Below the pieces are notes generated by a model, which was given only the letters and a program-made list of their open reading frames with translations, was not told the origin of the DNA and did no database searches. 64,000 bases of DNA from Nocardia aobensis NBRC 100429 (GTDB taxonomy: Bacteria > Actinomycetota > Actinomycetes > Mycobacteriales > Mycobacteriaceae), in contig NZ_BAFQ01000006.1 of assembly GCF_000308375.1 (NCBI RefSeq), forward strand, positions 50,546-114,545. Direction: 5' to 3'. Shown here in pieces: positions 63,521 through 64,000 of the stretch (position 1 is its first letter; every line of letters starts with the position of its first letter). The translations under genes were made by a program, and so were the position numbers.

Positions 63521-63578
63521 CCTGCGGTGGGTGTGGGATTTGAACCCACGGTGGCGTGAACCACGACGGTTTTCAAGA
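63520..63578. repeat. attR: 59-bp repeat within tRNA-Ser
   Basis: Identical to 55070-55128. It supplies the 3' half of the tRNA, restoring a complete gene after integration. Confidence 0.95.
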
Positions 63579-63609
63579 CCGTTCCCTTAGGCCGCTCGGG
63601 CAACCCACC
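63525..63609 (-). tRNA. tRNA-Ser (anticodon TGA)
   Basis: An 85-nt tRNA on the minus strand. Acceptor stem GGTGGGT/ACCCACC with discriminator G, anticodon loop CTTGAAA within a ACGGT/ACCGT-type stem, a long class II variable arm (GTGGTTCACGCCAC region) and T arm GTGGGTTCAAATCCCAC. Anticodon TGA with the long variable arm gives serine. No CCA is encoded. It is the integration target of the element, its 3' 54 nt being element-derived. Confidence 0.95.
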
Positions 63610-63756
63610 TCGTTCCGGGCGGGCCGGAACGGTGTCTCAGCCTACTGGCGCGGGTGCGGGGATGCCGAATCGGTCCGGCGGGCTTCGGACGACTCGCCGA
63701 AGATCGGGCTGTCGCGTGTTTCGACGCCTCGCGCGACCTCTGGCAGGATGACGGCC

Positions 63757-64000
63757 ATGGTTCGTCGCCGGATACGGCGTCGGCTGTCCGGCGCTACCAT
63801 CGCCGCACTCCTGATGAGTGGGGCGATCTGGGGAGCGCCGTCGATTGCCGCCGCGCCCGCGCCCCCGGCCGATTCCGGTTCCGCCGAGGGGCCGCCGCCG
63901 GCGCTGGACGATCCCCGTCCGGCCACCGCGTCGATCGACCGCATCGAACCGATCAATGATCGCTGGTTGCGGGTGTTCGTGGACTCCCCGGCGATGGGAC
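63757..64000 (+). CDS. Secreted esterase/mycolyltransferase-like protein (partial)
   Basis: The 5' end of a gene cut by the window edge; 81 codons are visible. It has an Arg-rich n-region (MVRRRIRRRL), hydrophobic core GATIAALLMSGAIWG and cleavage after SIAAA, then a Pro/Ala linker. The segment RIEPINDRWLRVFVDSPAMG begins the fold and matches the start of antigen-85-type mycolyltransferases and related esterases, which attach mycolates to trehalose or arabinan. The catalytic triad is outside the window. AGGA lies 8 nt before the ATG at 63757; an in-frame ATG at 63748 is an alternative. Confidence 0.75.
   Translation, partial: MVRRRIRRRLSGATIAALLMSGAIWGAPSIAAAPAPPADSGSAEGPPPALDDPRPATASIDRIEPINDRWLRVFVDSPAMG

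Larger units (their letters stand above)
55129..63578. mobile_element. Integrated element of about 8.45 kb in tRNA-Ser(TGA)
   Basis: Defined by identical 59-bp ends. Genes on + from the right: integrase, excisionase, HUH Rep, two Cys-rich small proteins; cargo on the left: an unknown protein with an XRE-ImmA fusion (+) and an HTH protein with PP2C phosphatase (-). int-xis-rep with a rolling-circle Rep is the core of actinomycete integrative elements such as pSAM2. The FtsK/TraSA translocase and spread genes of those elements are not visible, so self-transfer is unlikely; mobilisation or satellite-like spread is possible. GC content falls at about 56.1-57.1 kb, which supports a separate origin of that cargo. 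Confidence 0.92.

Overview
The window is chromosomal DNA from a high-GC, mycolic-acid-producing actinomycete, most like Nocardia or a close relative. The reasons are a complete fadD32-pks13-accD4 mycolate condensation locus, an arabinogalactan (AG) gene set in near-mycobacterial order, two Emb arabinosyltransferases where mycobacteria have three, and many Nocardia-type hypothetical and regulator genes. This is inferred from protein content; no rRNA is present to settle it.

Layout. 0-1.1 kb: an F420-type oxidoreductase. 1.3-10.4 kb (+): fadD32, pks13, accD4, which activate, condense and carboxylate fatty acids to make mycolic acids. 10.8-24.0 kb (-): a DPA-arabinan block read as dprE1, dprE2, aftA, an unassigned membrane protein, then two emb genes, followed by a GtrA-family gene (+). 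24.7-32.4 kb: mixed metabolic and regulatory genes (FMN-binding protein, molybdopterin oxidoreductase, prim-pol-like protein, XRE/DUF5753 regulator, MarR/MFS pair). 32.5-37.3 kb: rmlC-rmlA and rmlB for dTDP-rhamnose, the sugar of the AG linker, with a hydrolase and an exported protein between them. 37.3-40.6 kb: a DUF2142 membrane protein, a GT2 and a second GtrA, resembling a three-part lipid-linked sugar module. 40.7-42.6 kb: glfT2. 43-46.5 kb: exported protein, SDR, rsgA, a proline-rich membrane protein. 46.5-49.9 kb (-): bpa, wzm, wzt, glfT1, i.e. galactan initiation and export beside the proteasome activator. 50-55 kb: a class V aminotransferase-fold protein without its lysine, a quinone oxidoreductase, MarR, a tiny exported peptide, and a LysR/SDR pair.

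55.1-63.6 kb is an integrated mobile element of about 8.45 kb in the 3' part of a tRNA-Ser(TGA) gene. It is bounded by identical 59-bp att copies (55070-55128 and 63520-63578). Beside the intact tRNA lie a tyrosine integrase and an excisionase, then an HUH rolling-circle Rep and two small paralogous Cys-rich proteins. It carries two cargo modules: an unknown protein overlapping an XRE-ImmA/IrrE metalloprotease fusion, and an HTH sensor protein overlapping a PP2C-type phosphatase. No FtsK/TraSA-like transfer gene is visible. An 18-bp sequence repeated perfectly near both ends fits integrase arm sites. These two modules are the best candidates for an undescribed system. The window ends inside a secreted esterase/mycolyltransferase-like gene.
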